NCBI RefSeq assembly: GCF_900497805.2
Contig: NW_020954548.1
Coordinates: 10,801,866 to 10,865,865, forward strand
Source of the DNA: Vombatus ursinus
Lineage: Eukaryota; Chordata; Mammalia; Diprotodontia; Vombatidae
DNA: 64,000 nucleotides
Reading direction: 5' to 3'
The position numbers and the translations under genes are program-made. This document shows, one piece after another, positions 1 to 11,125 of the stretch (position 1 is the stretch's first letter; every line of letters begins with the position of its first letter). The notes beneath the pieces were generated by a model, which saw only the letters and a program-made list of their open reading frames with translations, made no database searches and had not been told where the DNA came from.

Positions 1-84
1 GAGTTTAGACCCTGGAAGCTCCCCATACCTATGAAATTATAAGTCTAGAACAATAACAGCAAAAATGAGGTACAATGGTAGTTT

Positions 85-290
85 TCAGTCCACTTTATTG
101 GCAGTGTGACCTTCAGCAAATCACTTACCTTTCCTGTGCCTCAGTTTCCTTAATTATAAAATGAAGGGTTTGGACTTTCAAGTTCCTTCTAGTGCTAAAT
201 CTATGTTCTTTGGGGCCCAAGTCACTTACCTTTTCAACTTCAATTTCTTAATTTCTAAAATATGGATAATTATATTTGCCCTACTCACCT
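85..290 (+). repeat. MIR SINE
   Basis: MIR core order in the sense direction: tgtgacc, then caaatcactta, then gcctcagtttcc, then aaaatgaagg. Divergent. Confidence 0.6.
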
Positions 291-394
291 TTATACACCT
301 AGTATTCCTTGATGAATTCAGTTAACCTGGTCCAGATGAACTCAGGTACAGAAAGAAAATGCATGTGATTGCTGAGTTGCTGTTAGTGAGAGTT

Positions 395-1100
395 ATAAGA
401 TCATGGGAAACAGGAGATGTACCACAAGATTGAAGAAAGGCGACATTTTCCTGATTTTCAAATAAGAGCAGAGAATAGAGTCTGCACACTGAAGGCCAGT
501 GAGCTTGACTTCAAATCCTGGGAAAATCCTAGGATAGATCATTAAAGAGACAGCTAGTGTACATTTAGAAAAGAAAGTGGTGATTACATAGAGTCAGGAT
601 GGCTTCATCAAGAGCAGGTTATGCCAGACAAATCTTATTTCCTGTTTATCACAGGGTTGCTAAACTGACACATTAGGCAAATGATTTAGAAATAGACTGA
701 CTAAATTTTGGCAAGCCATTTAATAAAGTATCTCATACTATTCTTGAAGAATAGATGTGGACTAAACAAAACCAAATTTGAATGGATTTGGAACTGGTTT
801 GGATGGATAGATTAAAAAATAATAGCGAGTGGCTTGATATCAACTTGGCAGGAGCTCTCTACTCAAGTGCCCTATGGGTTCATTTTTGGCTCTATGCTAT
901 CAATTCTTTTTTTTTTTTTATCAATAACTTGGATAAAAGAATAGATAAAAGAAAAGATGGTCATCAGATTTGCAGATGGCACAAAGATTGGAGGGACAGC
1001 CAACTCACTGGATGATAGCCAGGATCTAAAATGATCTTTATAGGCTAGAGCACCGAGCTTAATCTAATTAATTCAAAAGTGATAAATATAAAGTCTTATG
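395..1100 (+). repeat. L3/CR1-clade LINE, reverse-transcriptase remnant
   Basis: Sense-strand remnant of a CR1-clade LINE. Recognisable pieces, in order, are a segment resembling the agccagtgagcttgact block, ggcttcatcaagagcagg, an acaaatctta block, and a frame near 957-1025 reading IRFADGTKIGG then TANSLDD. That frame matches the catalytic FADD region of the reverse transcriptase, with G in place of the second D. Many interruptions; very old. Confidence 0.7.
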
Positions 1101-1959
1101 CTTAGGTTAAAAAAATAAATGTCATAAGGACAGTATTGGGAAGCATGTTATACTGTAAGGTACTGCTCCTTTTATAAGGAATCAGTTTGGTTGGTGAATA
1201 AGGCAGAAAATGAACTTTTATGTAAAGACAAAGAATGTAATCTACTTGTGAAGAATATAAATAATTAACCTTTTCATGTGTGAACAGTTTAATTGCTAAA
1301 AAGAGGCAGAAAAAGTTTTTTTGGTATGAAAAATTGATAAAATGGATGCAGAAAAAACAGTTTTTCATAAAATGTGAGAAGAGACACAGGCTGGTAGGAG
1401 AACTAAATAGAGAACTACCCTTCAGGTAAATGGACAGTAGGAAAGGGCAGGGGGAACAGGGATCTGTTTTTGAGCAAAGAAATAACTGTAAAGCAGTGTA
1501 ATCTCTTTCTTAGCTCATTTGCATGTAACTTTTTAGCATTTGAGAAGTTCAAACTCACAAGCCAATAATCAAATAATTTTTGAAGCTTAACTAAAGAATG
1601 TTAATTTCATAACTGACAGAAAGTTAGATTTCACGAGTTAAATCACATAAGAGTAAGATGAATTATTAACCATTAGGAGTCTCTGATCTGAGCCTTTAGA
1701 AGTAGTGAAGAACCCAGCAAGAGAGGAGGCGAGCACTTAGGAGAAGAACTAGGAAAAGTCCAGCACAGAGAACCAACCTGAAGAGTTTCTCTATAAAATG
1801 TTTTGCTGTAACAAGATACTGAAAACTGACCAGATGGTGCAGAGTTGTGTTGGGTTGGGAATTGGCTGGGCTTGCTTCTATGGGTTAGAGAGCCATCCTG
1901 AGGAGCTCTAATGTTCTTTTCCTTAAACTCCTGTGGTTTCCTATCACCTCCAAAATGCT

Positions 1960-2430
1960 TCATAACCTGGTCCTCCCCTTGAGCTTTTCAGTCTTCTTAT
2001 ATTTTATACTCCCCGTTCCTTGGACTCCTTCCTTTCCCTCATATTCTGTGATCCAGTGACACTGGCCCCCTTGCCATTCCTCACACAAGACAATCCATCA
2101 CCTCACTCTGGGTATTTTCACTGGCTGTCTCCCATGCTTGGAATTCTCTTCCTCCCCATGTCTGCCTCTTAACTTCCTTCAAATCTCAACTAAAATCAAG
2201 CCTTTTACAGGAAGCCTTTCCTATCATCTCTTAATTCTATTGCCTCTACTCTGCTGGTTATTCACAATGTCTGCCGTATACAGCTTGTTTGTACGTGGTT
2301 GTTTCCATTCTGTTTTCTCTTTTAGACTGAGCTCCTAGAAAACAGAGACTGTCTTTTGCTTTTCTTTGTATTTTCAGCTCTTAGCACTGTGCCTGGCACG
2401 TGGTGGGTACTTAATAAACATTGACTGACC
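1960..2430 (+). repeat. L2 LINE 3' end
   Basis: Sense L2 3' region with blocks resembling tggaattctcttcc, caggaagcctttcc, gagctcctagaaaacagaga, and the terminal agcactgtgcctggcac ... taataaacattg. Confidence 0.75.
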
Positions 2431-3074
2431 GCTTGTCACTATAATAACATTTTCCCGGTGACCTCTTAAGGCTAATTTGTGAGTTAAAAAGACTTGTCTC
2501 TGTTTCATTAGTTTGGGAGTAGAGGAGGAGCAGATTTACTAAGCAGGAGAGTAGTGAGAAGCTAGCAGGTTTCCACGGGGCAGATTGTTCCTTCAGGCTC
2601 ATAAGGCATCAAACAGAGAACAGAATTTATTTATATAGTGAAGGACACAGAAGAGCCCACAGAAAGGCAAGGGGCATTTTCCTCTTTTGGTTAAGCTGCC
2701 TCTCCCTTCACCCCCATGCCGGAGACCTTCAGAGTTCTCATGACTCCCAGAGGCTCCTGCAAAGGGGAAGGTTGAACGAGGTTTGCATCTCCCTATTGCT
2801 CACTACCATATATCTACTCCTGACAGGTGCCCATTACTCCCCTGCCATGATTCTCTGTTCCTGACACACATTGTGGTTCCTTTTCCTCTTCAGAGGAGCA
2901 GCTCCAATCCTGTCCTCTCACTTAATCATCGTATTTTCTCTGGCAGCTTCCACAGGGTTCTGTATACAGTCAAATGTATGTTATATTATAGCATTAGTTT
3001 TAGAATTCACTCAATCCTTTCTTTATTTAAGTGTTTATAGGACCAGCAGCTGGTGTGTTAATTATTAATTATCT

Positions 3075-3190
3075 CTTACATTTATTATCTATTCTAATTA
3101 TTAATTATATAATATAATATATTATATATTAATACATTGTTGTATAATTATCTATTATAATTATTAATTATAATTAATAATTATCTCAAC
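3075..3190. repeat. AT-rich low-complexity stretch
   Basis: Almost pure A/T with many short inverted taattattaatta-type units. Confidence 0.8.
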
Positions 3191-3429
3191 CTTTTTTTCC
3201 CTGAGTCTAGTCTGGCTTTCACCTCAACAAATCCCAAATAGGTTCTTCCCTGATTGAGCATAACGTATCTTTTTCATATTGGAGATTGATAAAAACAATA
3301 ACAAATGAATGTGACTACTGAGCTGAGTTCCAAAATGCTCTCTAAGGAGTATCTTAGGAACTTGAAACATCTTTCTCCATTGGAACATTGTAAAATGGAA
3401 TTATGTTTTCCTTGTTTGAGAATCAAGGA

Positions 3430-3685
3430 CAGAAAGAAAAAAAAAGCATTTATTATGTGCCAGTTACTGTACTAAGCATTTTGCAAATATTTTCTCATTT
3501 GATCACCACAACAAACCTGAGAAGTACTTTTTATCTCCATTTTACAATTGAGGAAACTGAGTCAGACAAGTCGAGTTTCTTGTCCAGAGTAACACAACTG
3601 CTAAGTATGTGAAGGTGGATTTGAACCCAGGTCTTCCTTACTCCAGGCCTATCTCTGTATCCACTGCACCTACTAGCTGCCTCTG
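3430..3685 (-). repeat. MIR SINE, near full length
   Basis: Antisense MIR: gcatttattatgtgcc, ctcatttgatcaccacaac, gaggaaactgag, acacaactgctaagt, then gatttgaacccaggtctt. Confidence 0.75.
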
Positions 3686-3689
3686 AGAA

Positions 3690-3860
3690 TCATGGAGATA
3701 CAGATAAAAGGCTAAACCTGCTATTTCACTGGTGAAGAAAATTCACAAGGCAAACAGAGGTTAACTGATTTGCCCAGTGTCACACAGTTAGTGAATGTCT
3801 TAGGCCCCATTTGAACTCAGGTCTTCCTGACTCTAGGCCCAGTGCACTAACCTCTGTGTA
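3690..3860 (-). repeat. MIR SINE fragment
   Basis: A second antisense MIR directly following the first: gttaactgatttgcccag, cacacagttagtgaatg, tttgaactcaggtcttcc. Confidence 0.65.
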
Positions 3861-3984
3861 ACTTTGGACAAGTTGTCACACCAGCTTTTTAAGGCTAAGC
3901 TGCTTCATCTGTAAAAATAACACTTGTTATTAGTGCCGACGAGTAGGTAACCAGTACTTGCTTACTTTATGTATTTGTGAGGAA

Positions 3985-4265
3985 TAAAACAACGAAAAGC
4001 ATTTATTAAGCACTTGCTATGTGTCAGGGCCTGGGCTAAGGGCTAGCAGATACAACTAGAGAATGTTGTATAAATCTGAGCTATTATATGAAAGCATTCT
4101 AGATATAATCTATAGACCTTCCAAAATTCCAATGCACCTTCTAGACTTAGAGAGTCGCCCAGAGTATTGAGAGGTTAAGAGACTTACCCAGGGTCATACA
4201 CCCAATATATGTCAGAGACAAGACTTGAATGCAGGTCTTAATTAGCTCTGAGGCTACTCTGCCTC
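3985..4265 (-). repeat. MIR/L2-type fragments
   Basis: Starts as an antisense L2/MIR 3' end (agcatttattaagcacttgc) and continues with MIR core (ggttaagagacttaccc, agacttgaatgcaggtc). Confidence 0.55.
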
Positions 4266-4744
4266 TCTTGTATACATGCACAATACATAGATTTGGGATT
4301 GAGCAAATACTGACTTTTCTTCAATTAAAAAGAGGTCTTTAAGCTATAGTGCTCTAGTGAGCAGTGGATTCTTTCTACTAAGATCGTGTCTTTTTCAGTA
4401 AGTACTGACTGTATTTAGCACCAAAATAATTTCAGAGTGACTTTCATTCAAATCATTCAAACTTTTATTCAGACAGACCTGCTGTGTGTACAATGAGACA
4501 ACTGACAGAGACAACTCTGAACTTTGAAGGTGAATCACTGCCAGAAGTTATACTTGGAGTAGCCCCCGAAACCCCCAAAATGTTGCTACCTGATTGACAC
4601 GGCTTACATTGACTATTTTGTTGTCTGGGGAGTGCTTCCCCAGGAAACAAAATGAAGATCCAACACAATTTTAAAGATGTCCAGAAAGGTCAATTTTAGT
4701 GCCCTGTGTGATAAACATTTGCGATGAGGAACCATCATTATTAT

Positions 4745-4950
4745 GAGGAACCATGAGGGTGGTGGAAGGAGGAATAGATTTGGAGTCAGAAGGCCTGAGT
4801 TTGAGTCTGGCAGGTATTACTTATATACTTACTAGCTGTATGACTAATTACTTCATCTCTCTGGGGTGTGAAATCATGCTAATACTCCTCATATTGCCTC
4901 TCTTGGAGGTTTATTGAGAGGAAAGGGCTTTCAAAGTTATAAAGTACGAA
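4745..4950 (+). repeat. MIR SINE
   Basis: Sense MIR: tttggagtcagaaggcctga, ttactagctgtatgac and the 3' part ggaggtttattgagag. Confidence 0.6.
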
Positions 4951-5109
4951 AGCAGCTTGGTGGACTAGAAAGAGTGCCAGGTCTGGAGTCAGGAAGACCT
5001 GAGTTCAAATCCAGCCTCAGACAGTGGTGTGACCCTGTTTGCCTCAGTTTCCTCATCTATAAAATGAGCTAGAGAAGGAAATGGCAAACTACTTCAGTTT
5101 ATCTTTGCC

Positions 5110-5162
<53 letters not shown>

Positions 5163-5226
5163 CAAAAAACAAAAACCAATGAGATCATGAAGAGTTGGAC
5201 ATGCCTTAAATGACTAAACAAAAAAA
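4951..5226 (+). repeat. Marsupial SINE with RTE-like tail, full length
   Basis: Order of parts: head agcagcttggtgg, ctggagtcaggaagacctga, gttcaaatcc (B-box-like), gcctcagtttcctcatc, gagaaggaaatggcaaac, and a degenerate RTE-like tail gagatcatgaagagttggac. A CA microsatellite has expanded inside it between the tttgcca and cccaaaa motifs. Confidence 0.8.
5109..5160. repeat. (CA)26 microsatellite
   Basis: Uninterrupted CA dinucleotides for about 52 bases, inside the SINE at 4951-5226. Likely length-polymorphic. Confidence 0.95.
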
Positions 5227-5884
5227 GCACTGCATGGGTGTGAGCCATTTTTATACATACAGTATGGTTTTCTTTTCTTTCTAAAAAATACTTTAGAATA
5301 TATAATTCCAGGTTCAAGATGGAAAGATTGACAAGCGGGTAGACTAATATGTCTATAGCACATACAGGAAGGAAGACACAACTTTACAAAGGAAAACCAT
5401 CACAATACTTAAGAAATACCAGACAGTACTATGAATGGAGCAGGGTGTTCAATTGTGAGGCTTTTTTTTTTAAAGATCTAAATGGATAATTATTAGTGAA
5501 ATAGTAATCTGATATTTCAACAGTTTTCTAGATAAGATTATGGGGAAAAGTAATTTTATTAGATATTATTGGATGAAGGACTTTTTAGCAGCTTTTTTTG
5601 GTGAGGCAATTGGGATTAAGTAAGAAATTCATGAAATAAACACATTAAAAATAAAAATTTTTTTTGTCTTAGAATAATTTTAGATTTGTCTAATTCCTAA
5701 TGTTTTCTAATGAAACCTCTAGTCCTTTCCCTTTGTTTCCAAAAGCTTGGAAGTTATAAAGGAGAATCTCAAAAATAATAGCTTACTTTACCCTCTGAAT
5801 GAAATACTTAAAATATGTCAGCTTTTCTGAAATAATTCACAATTTCTGTGCAGTAGGTTGGTAGTACTACAACAACAACAACAA

Positions 5885-6115
5885 AATGCTGGATTTGGAA
5901 TCAGGAAGACCTGAATTCAAATATGGCTTCAGACTCTTCCTAGCTGTGAGATCTCAGGCAATCATTTAACCTTTTTCAGTCTTAGTTTACTCATCTCTAA
6001 AATAGGGATAAATAATAGTGCCTACCTTACAGGGTTGTTGTGAGGTTCAAATGAAATAACATATGCAAAGCAGTTTGTAAACTTTAAAGCACTACATAAA
6101 TGTTAGTTATTATTC
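5885..6115 (+). repeat. MIR SINE, near full length
   Basis: Sense MIR: ttggaatcaggaagacct, ttcctagctgtgagatctc, agtttactcatctctaaaat, acagggttgttgtgagg and the 3' end. Confidence 0.75.
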
Positions 6116-6189
6116 CTTACAAAGGTTCTTAAACATCAGCCTTTACATTTAGATGAAAAAATGTCTTTAGAAACAAAAAGGGAGTTAAA

Positions 6190-6295
6190 GGACCTGCTTT
6201 TAGTTCTAGCTGTACCAACCTGGACAAGTTACTCTCTGCCTCAGTTTCCACATCTGTCAAATGAGCATATGAGTAGTACACTGCTTTCCTCACAG
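6190..6295 (+). repeat. MIR SINE fragment
   Basis: Sense MIR core: acctggacaagttactct, gcctcagtttccacatctg, aaatgagc. Confidence 0.6.
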
Positions 6296-6758
6296 GTATT
6301 TTGGGGGAGGAGAAAGATTAAATGAAATATATTTTAAAAGGCTAATTCCTACCTTTAGTCACTTGTTTTCTTTCTATCTTCACTATTCAAAAGCATCATG
6401 CAGGGGTGGAGAGCCTGAGTTCTCCAAGCTTGATCCAGTAGAGTGTAAACCTTGGTAGGTTTTACTAAGCTGGAAAAGCTGTAAGTATGCCACCTATGAT
6501 TGACTTTGTCTGTCATTCAGGGATAGTTGTCTAGCTAAGTCAAGAATGGTTTGGCTATAAGGTGAGGAATTTTTTCAGTCACAGCTGCTGATGAAGACCA
6601 ACTAGTAAAACTCAGAGGGGTTGACATCAGAGTTGGGGGATAGTACACCACTGAAATCATGGATATTCTTATGTGCTGAAATATTATTTCAGTATGTTAA
6701 GCATCTTGGGAAGTGTAGTAACTTTCAAGATCCCCAAAAAAGTTCTACTCTGTGTGTG

Positions 6759-6762
<4 letters not shown>

Positions 6763-6797
<35 letters not shown>

Positions 6798-6806
6798 GTA
6801 TGTATA

Positions 6807-6838
<32 letters not shown>

Positions 6839-6846
6839 TCTATCTA
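6763..6846. repeat. Compound microsatellite (TA)n(TCTG)n(TCTA)n
   Basis: About 30 bases of TA, a tgtatatgta transition, then TCTG and TCTA tetranucleotides. Open frames across it are artefacts. Confidence 0.9.
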
Positions 6847-6849
6847 TGA

Positions 6850-6960
6850 GAGACAGCCTAGAATAGCAGATTGAGGGCTGGCAGATGAAATGATATGAGT
6901 TCAAATCTGGCTTCTAACATACACTAGCTGTGCCACTATGGACACATCCCTTTGTGTCTC
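6850..6960 (+). repeat. MIR SINE fragment
   Basis: Sense MIR 5' half: gagttcaaatctggcttct, actagctgtgccac. Confidence 0.5.
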
Positions 6961-8174
6961 ATACTTCATGATACCTTTCTAAGACTATAAATTACAGAAG
7001 AGTTATTGATCTGCATTGGAGGAAAGAGTTTTTCTAGAAGGTATTTCCTATATCCATGAAATAATAGGTTCAGATACACACACACACATATTCATCACAC
7101 AAACAGTGTATTCTGTAGCACTCAAGGTCTTGAATAAATAAACACACTGCCTAACATTTTAACTTTGTATGCTATTAATCAACAGTGTAGATGGATTTGA
7201 GGTGGGTATGATTGTATTTTTGTTCTTTGAGATCCAGAATTGAAATAATGTAATATCTCCTTGACTAGCTAGAGCATTGGGAGTGTCAGGAGTTACCTCC
7301 GACGGTTTGTACCAGGACTTTTATGTGGCTGGAATCTGCACTGGATTAAAGAAAGCTATCACGCTGAGTGAGATGGAGGACAGTCCTCTGGAACACCTCT
7401 TCAATCCAACTTCATTGCCTATCACATTTTCCTATGAAGTATTCCTGCTTCCAGCTGCCATAGGGTCACCAAGCATTAGTTTAAATCAAATGTCCTCTGG
7501 CTACAGGTCTCAAGATGAAAAATTTATGGAGTCCTGGACACATTACAAGTTTTACAGCTTTACAGCTGAAATCCTTCAGGTTCTTCTGACCTGCTGAAGG
7601 GGAAAAAATGTTTTATTTTATTGTGATTCCCAAATGTTCTTTTGGTGTGTGCTTTTTTCCTATAGAGTGTGTATGTTGTTTCCAGCAATGTGTTTTATAT
7701 TACCATGAAGAATAGGGAAGCTCTGATGGGAGGAAACAACTGAGTGTTGTTGCCAACACAATAGAAAACAGAACTTGCCAGTGGGACCATGATGATTTGA
7801 CCAATGTCTTCGTATCATCAGTTGGTTTCTAAGCTTTGTTGTAGACAGACATCCTCCATGATCCAATCACAGTGAGCATACAAGTGACCTAACTCGCTTG
7901 TAAAGTCCTTCCCCTCTGCTCCCCACAATTAAAGATGTGTTGGCTTTTGGAACCCTAAACCCTTCATCATGCTCAGCTTTTCCCAAAGAATGTATGCAAG
8001 AGTTTCCCGAAGACCTTAAACATGTCAGATGTTTATTTCTCAATCGTGAAGTTGCCATAAAGCGCAGGATGTAGTTTGCTCAACACCCTAGAATTAAATG
8101 TTTCCTGGAAGAGCAGATTTTCCAAGATTTCCATATGTTCATGCATGCTGGCCTCTGTGTGTGGAATGCATGGA

Positions 8175-8310
8175 TAGACTCACAGAATATTAAAGTTGAA
8201 AAGGGACTAAGTTATATCTAGTCCAACTCCCTAATTATTATAGATAAGGAAACTGAGGTCCAGGGAGGGGAAGTGATTTGTCCATAGTCACATAGCCAAT
8301 AAATGGCAGG
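8175..8310 (-). repeat. MIR SINE fragment
   Basis: Antisense MIR: aaggaaactgaggtcc, gtgatttgtcc, gtcacatagcca. Confidence 0.6.
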
Positions 8311-8499
8311 AGAAGGATCCACGCCAATGTTGTGTGACCACACATCAAACATTCTTGTTTTCTATATTATCTTACTCTTTCCACATTTCAACCTGGTGAA
8401 GCCAAAGACTGGTTCAGGCGGTATGTGTTCTATAAGGCAGAAAGTCATCTTCCCTCCCTATGTCTCTATAATTTTTTGTTGGGACTCTTACTTTGCCCT

Positions 8500-8645
8500 T
8501 GTTGCATTTTAATTTGCATAATATTTATTTGTGTAGCTGTTTATTATAATGTAAGCTCCATGAGGGCAGGAATGAAGTTCTTTTTCATTTTTCCCTGTTC
8601 TGAGCACAATGCTTTGCACAGTGTGGGTTCTTAAAAAAAATTGTT
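8500..8645 (+). repeat. L2 LINE 3' end
   Basis: taagctccatgagggcagg followed by gagcacaatgctttgcacag, the sense L2 terminus. It lies just 3' on the plus strand of a gap and close to the exon at 8744-8901. Confidence 0.65.
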
Positions 8646-8743
8646 GTTTTGAATTGGATCAAATTTCATGGTCCCTGGAGTGACTTTTCATTAATTGGTT
8701 CATTTTATAGTTGTAAATCTAGATCATGGTGGTTGCTACTCAC

Positions 8744-8901
8744 TTTGACAATGAAATCTGCAGTGAGGGGTCCGGCCATTCTCAATATCTCTTTGTCCGG
8801 AAACTTCTGAAAGTCCACACTGGAATTGTCTACGAGGAAGGTGCCTGTGGTGCTGAGGCTGTTTTCACCTTTTGTACCCTGAAGAGTCTTAGTTTCCAGA
8901 T
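8744..8901 (-). CDS. ADAMTSL1: ADAMTSL1 internal exon: spacer domain core
   Basis: This 158-nt exon opens with the last two bases of a split tyrosine codon, then encodes 52 residues from LETKTLQGTKGENSL to GPLTADFIVK, ending in phase 0. The LETKTLQGTK and NSSVDFQKFPDKEILR stretches match ADAMTSL1 rather than ADAMTSL3, which I recall as IESKTLQGSKGEHSF. The only difference from human I can recall is STTGT for SSTGT. NSS is a possible N-glycosylation site, fitting a secreted protein. The acceptor has a long pyrimidine tract ending gatgtag, with a good branch point (tactgac) about 30 bases upstream. The donor is AAA|gtgagt. The following exon (expected to start IRNSG in human) is not between here and position 1. 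Confidence 0.95.
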
Positions 8902-9074
8902 CTACATCAAGAGACAAAGGAAGAAGAGAGGTCAGTATTCTCCAAACCAGCAAGGACACTTATAAGCCTGTACCACCTTCCCATCTCCCTCTGCTTCCTC
9001 TCCACTCTGATGGGAGGATTGGAGGGTGGAACACTAAACAAAGCTTTCCTTTGTAGAGGGTGGGACCAGGATTT

Positions 9075-9325
9075 CCCAGCTTACCTGCCACTTTCCATCT
9101 GCACCTCTGCTTGGTTTCTATTCCATGGAACAAGATGTTCCAAGATGACCCTGTCCTGGGTACTCCCTGTTTTCTGGGTACCCCTTTCCAGCTTCTTTTT
9201 GTGTGTTGTCTTTCCCAATTAGATTGTAAGCTCCTTGAAGGGAGAGACTGTTTTTCTTTTTCTTATTTGTACTCCCAGAATTTAGCACAGTGCCTGGCAC
9301 AGTACTTAATGAATGTTTATTGAGT
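9075..9325 (+). repeat. L2 LINE 3' end
   Basis: Sense L2: gtaagctccttgaagggaga, tttagcacagtgcctggcac, gaatgtttattgag. Confidence 0.75.
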
Positions 9326-9479
9326 TGTATACCAGTCAATACCACAGGCTAAAAACAGAAGCGGAGGAACAGGGTTTTTAGATAGCTGATAAGAAGGAAT
9401 TTTATCTTATATTTAAAATACCTGTGAAAAGCATAAAGCCAATTGTGAATTATCTGGGCTGGGAGAGGCTTAAATTTCG

Positions 9480-9555
9480 CATGACTGTAAGTTCTTTTAA
9501 TTCTTAGTGCTGTGCACAGTACCTTACATCCTTGCTTAATATATATTTGTTGAGA
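9480..9555 (+). repeat. L2 LINE 3' terminus
   Basis: Short sense L2 end: ctgtaagttc, gtgctgtgcacag, ttaatatatatttgttgag. Confidence 0.5.
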
Positions 9556-9639
9556 TGAAACAAACAGGATTGAAAGGACTCAAAAATCCTCAGCCCAGCA
9601 TTCAAGGCTCCCCAATGGCTGCTTCTCCCTCATACCTGT

Positions 9640-9860
9640 TTAACTTCATTTCTGTAGACCTTCCAAATCCAGCCCTTTTTTCTCTAACCACACTCGTCTC
9701 CTCACTGGCTCTCATCCCCATCTCACAGTTTCCTTTCTCCATGCCTTTCAGCTACTCCCTTGACCTGGAATGACTTCTTGCTTGCCAATCCATGTCTACT
9801 CATTATCTTTATTGTAGCCCACAACTAACTGTGCCATGCACGGATCACTCCTTTGCTCAA
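9640..9860 (+). repeat. L2 LINE fragment
   Basis: Sense L2 internal blocks: accacactcgtctcctcact, ctccatgcctttcagc, acctggaatgacttcttgc. Confidence 0.55.
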
Positions 9861-9965
9861 ATCTCTACACAGTTTCTGACATTGTACCACACCATTCAGT
9901 CTTGACGAAAAAATGTAACTCAGTGGAAAGGAGCCCAACTGCAATAACCTCATATTGCTTTAGAC

Positions 9966-10111
9966 CAGGGATGGGGAATCTGGGGCCTCAAGGCCACATG
10001 TGCCCTCTAGGGCCTCAAGTGTGGCTCTTTGACTGAATTCACATTGGATTGACTGCACTTGAGGCCCTAGAGGGCACATGTGGCCTTGAGGCCACAGGTT
10101 CCCCATCCCTG
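9966..10111. mobile_element. hAT-like MITE with long terminal inverted repeats
   Basis: 146-bp element starting CAGGGATGGGGAA and ending TTCCCCATCCCTG. The two halves (about 55 bases each) are near-complementary, sharing for example ccacatgtg and the ctctagg...cctcaag block. Flanks are ctttagac on the left and gtctagac on the right, an 8-bp target duplication matching at 6 of 8 bases, as hAT transposases leave. It has no coding capacity. Confidence 0.8.
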
Positions 10112-10244
10112 GTCTAGACTCTGGAGAGAGGTTCCAGACCCTTTTTTAGTTTCTGTATTTTGTGGGGTTTTTTTTGGTCTCTTCCCCCTCCCCTGAACCT
10201 CATTAACCTGCTCCTTTAGGTATATACACAGACTGCTCTTGAAT

Positions 10245-10433
10245 AGGGGTTCTTAAACCTGGGATATGTGAACTTAAAAAATATAGATATTAATAAATCT
10301 TTCAATATAATTGTTCTCCTTGGTAACCTTATCTATCTTATTTTATTCATTTACAAACACTCTAAGAAAGGGTTCATATGCTTTGTCAGACTGCCAAGAG
10401 GAACATGACACGAAAAATGTTAAGGACTCCTGG
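10245..10433. mobile_element. Non-autonomous DNA-transposon-like element
   Basis: Begins aggggttcttaaacctggg and ends with the near-complement gttaaggactcctgg. The middle is AT-rich. The same family occurs in the opposite orientation at 20363-20580. No coding capacity; class assigned from the inverted ends. Confidence 0.6.
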
Positions 10434-10844
10434 TCTAGAAGCACATTATCCAATCCAGTCCCGTTCCCTGCCGAGAGGGACATCTCCTCTATGGACAACT
10501 GAAAAATGCCTTTCTAGCCTCTTCTTAAACAGTTCCAGGGCTGGGGAGCTCACTACCCCATTCCAATTTCAAATAGCTCTGATTGTTACAAAGTGGTTCT
10601 TTATACTCAGGTTTCTGAAATATATCTCCTTATAATCCATTAGTCTTACTTCTACCCTCTGGAACTTGATAAAATAAGTCAAATCATTTCTTCCATATGA
10701 TAGCCTTTTGGATGCTTGAAGACAGCTACCATGTTGCCATAGGTCTTCTCTTTTCTAGGCTAAGCATCCCTTCTTCCTTCAACTGATCTGATGGCATGAT
10801 GTCCTCTTCCCTTACCTGTCCTTGTTGCCTCCCTCTGAAAATAG
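10434..10844 (-). repeat. L3/CR1-clade LINE 3' region (part 1)
   Basis: Antisense CR1-clade 3' region: gggctggggagctcactacc, tgcttgaagacagctacc, tctcttttctaggctaagca. Continues at 11126 after a MIR insertion. Confidence 0.65.
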
Positions 10845-11125
10845 TGATAATATTAATAATGATAGCTAACATTTATGGCTTGCAAAAGGATTTATATATT
10901 TATCTTACTTAATCTTCACAAAATCCTCTGAGGTAGATGTTATTGTTATTTTCATTTGACAGACAAAGAAACTAGGGAAGAGAGAGGTCAAATGATTTGA
11001 AATGGGTCACACAGCTGGAGAATGGTTTGAGGCAGAATCTGAACTCAGGTCTTTCTGACTTCTCAGAACTTTGATTCCAGGACTCTACTGATTCTGATTG
11101 CACCACCTAGTTGACTGCCTTGCTA
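10845..11125 (-). repeat. MIR SINE inserted in L3/CR1
   Basis: Antisense MIR: ctaacatttatgg, cacaaaatcctctgaggtag, gaaactagggaagag, ggtcacacagctgg, tctgaactcaggtctttc. Confidence 0.7.

Larger units (their letters stand above)
1..8743 (-). other. ADAMTSL1: ADAMTSL1 intron (3' part beyond window)
   Basis: This is intron downstream of the exon at 8744-8901. I looked for the next expected coding piece (FYQPIIHRWRETDFFPC and the first post-spacer TSP1 repeat) and did not find it. The intron is therefore at least 8.7 kb. Repeats within it are listed separately. Stretches 1400-1955, 2430-3075, 4270-4740, 5230-5880, 6300-6620 and 6965-8170 hold nothing I can identify. Confidence 0.85.

Noticed and set aside
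4951-5060. tRNA-like B-box (gttcaaatcc) in SINE heads
   Set aside because: These are tRNA-derived SINE promoters; no cloverleaf can be folded around them, so no tRNA gene is called here or in the other SINE copies.
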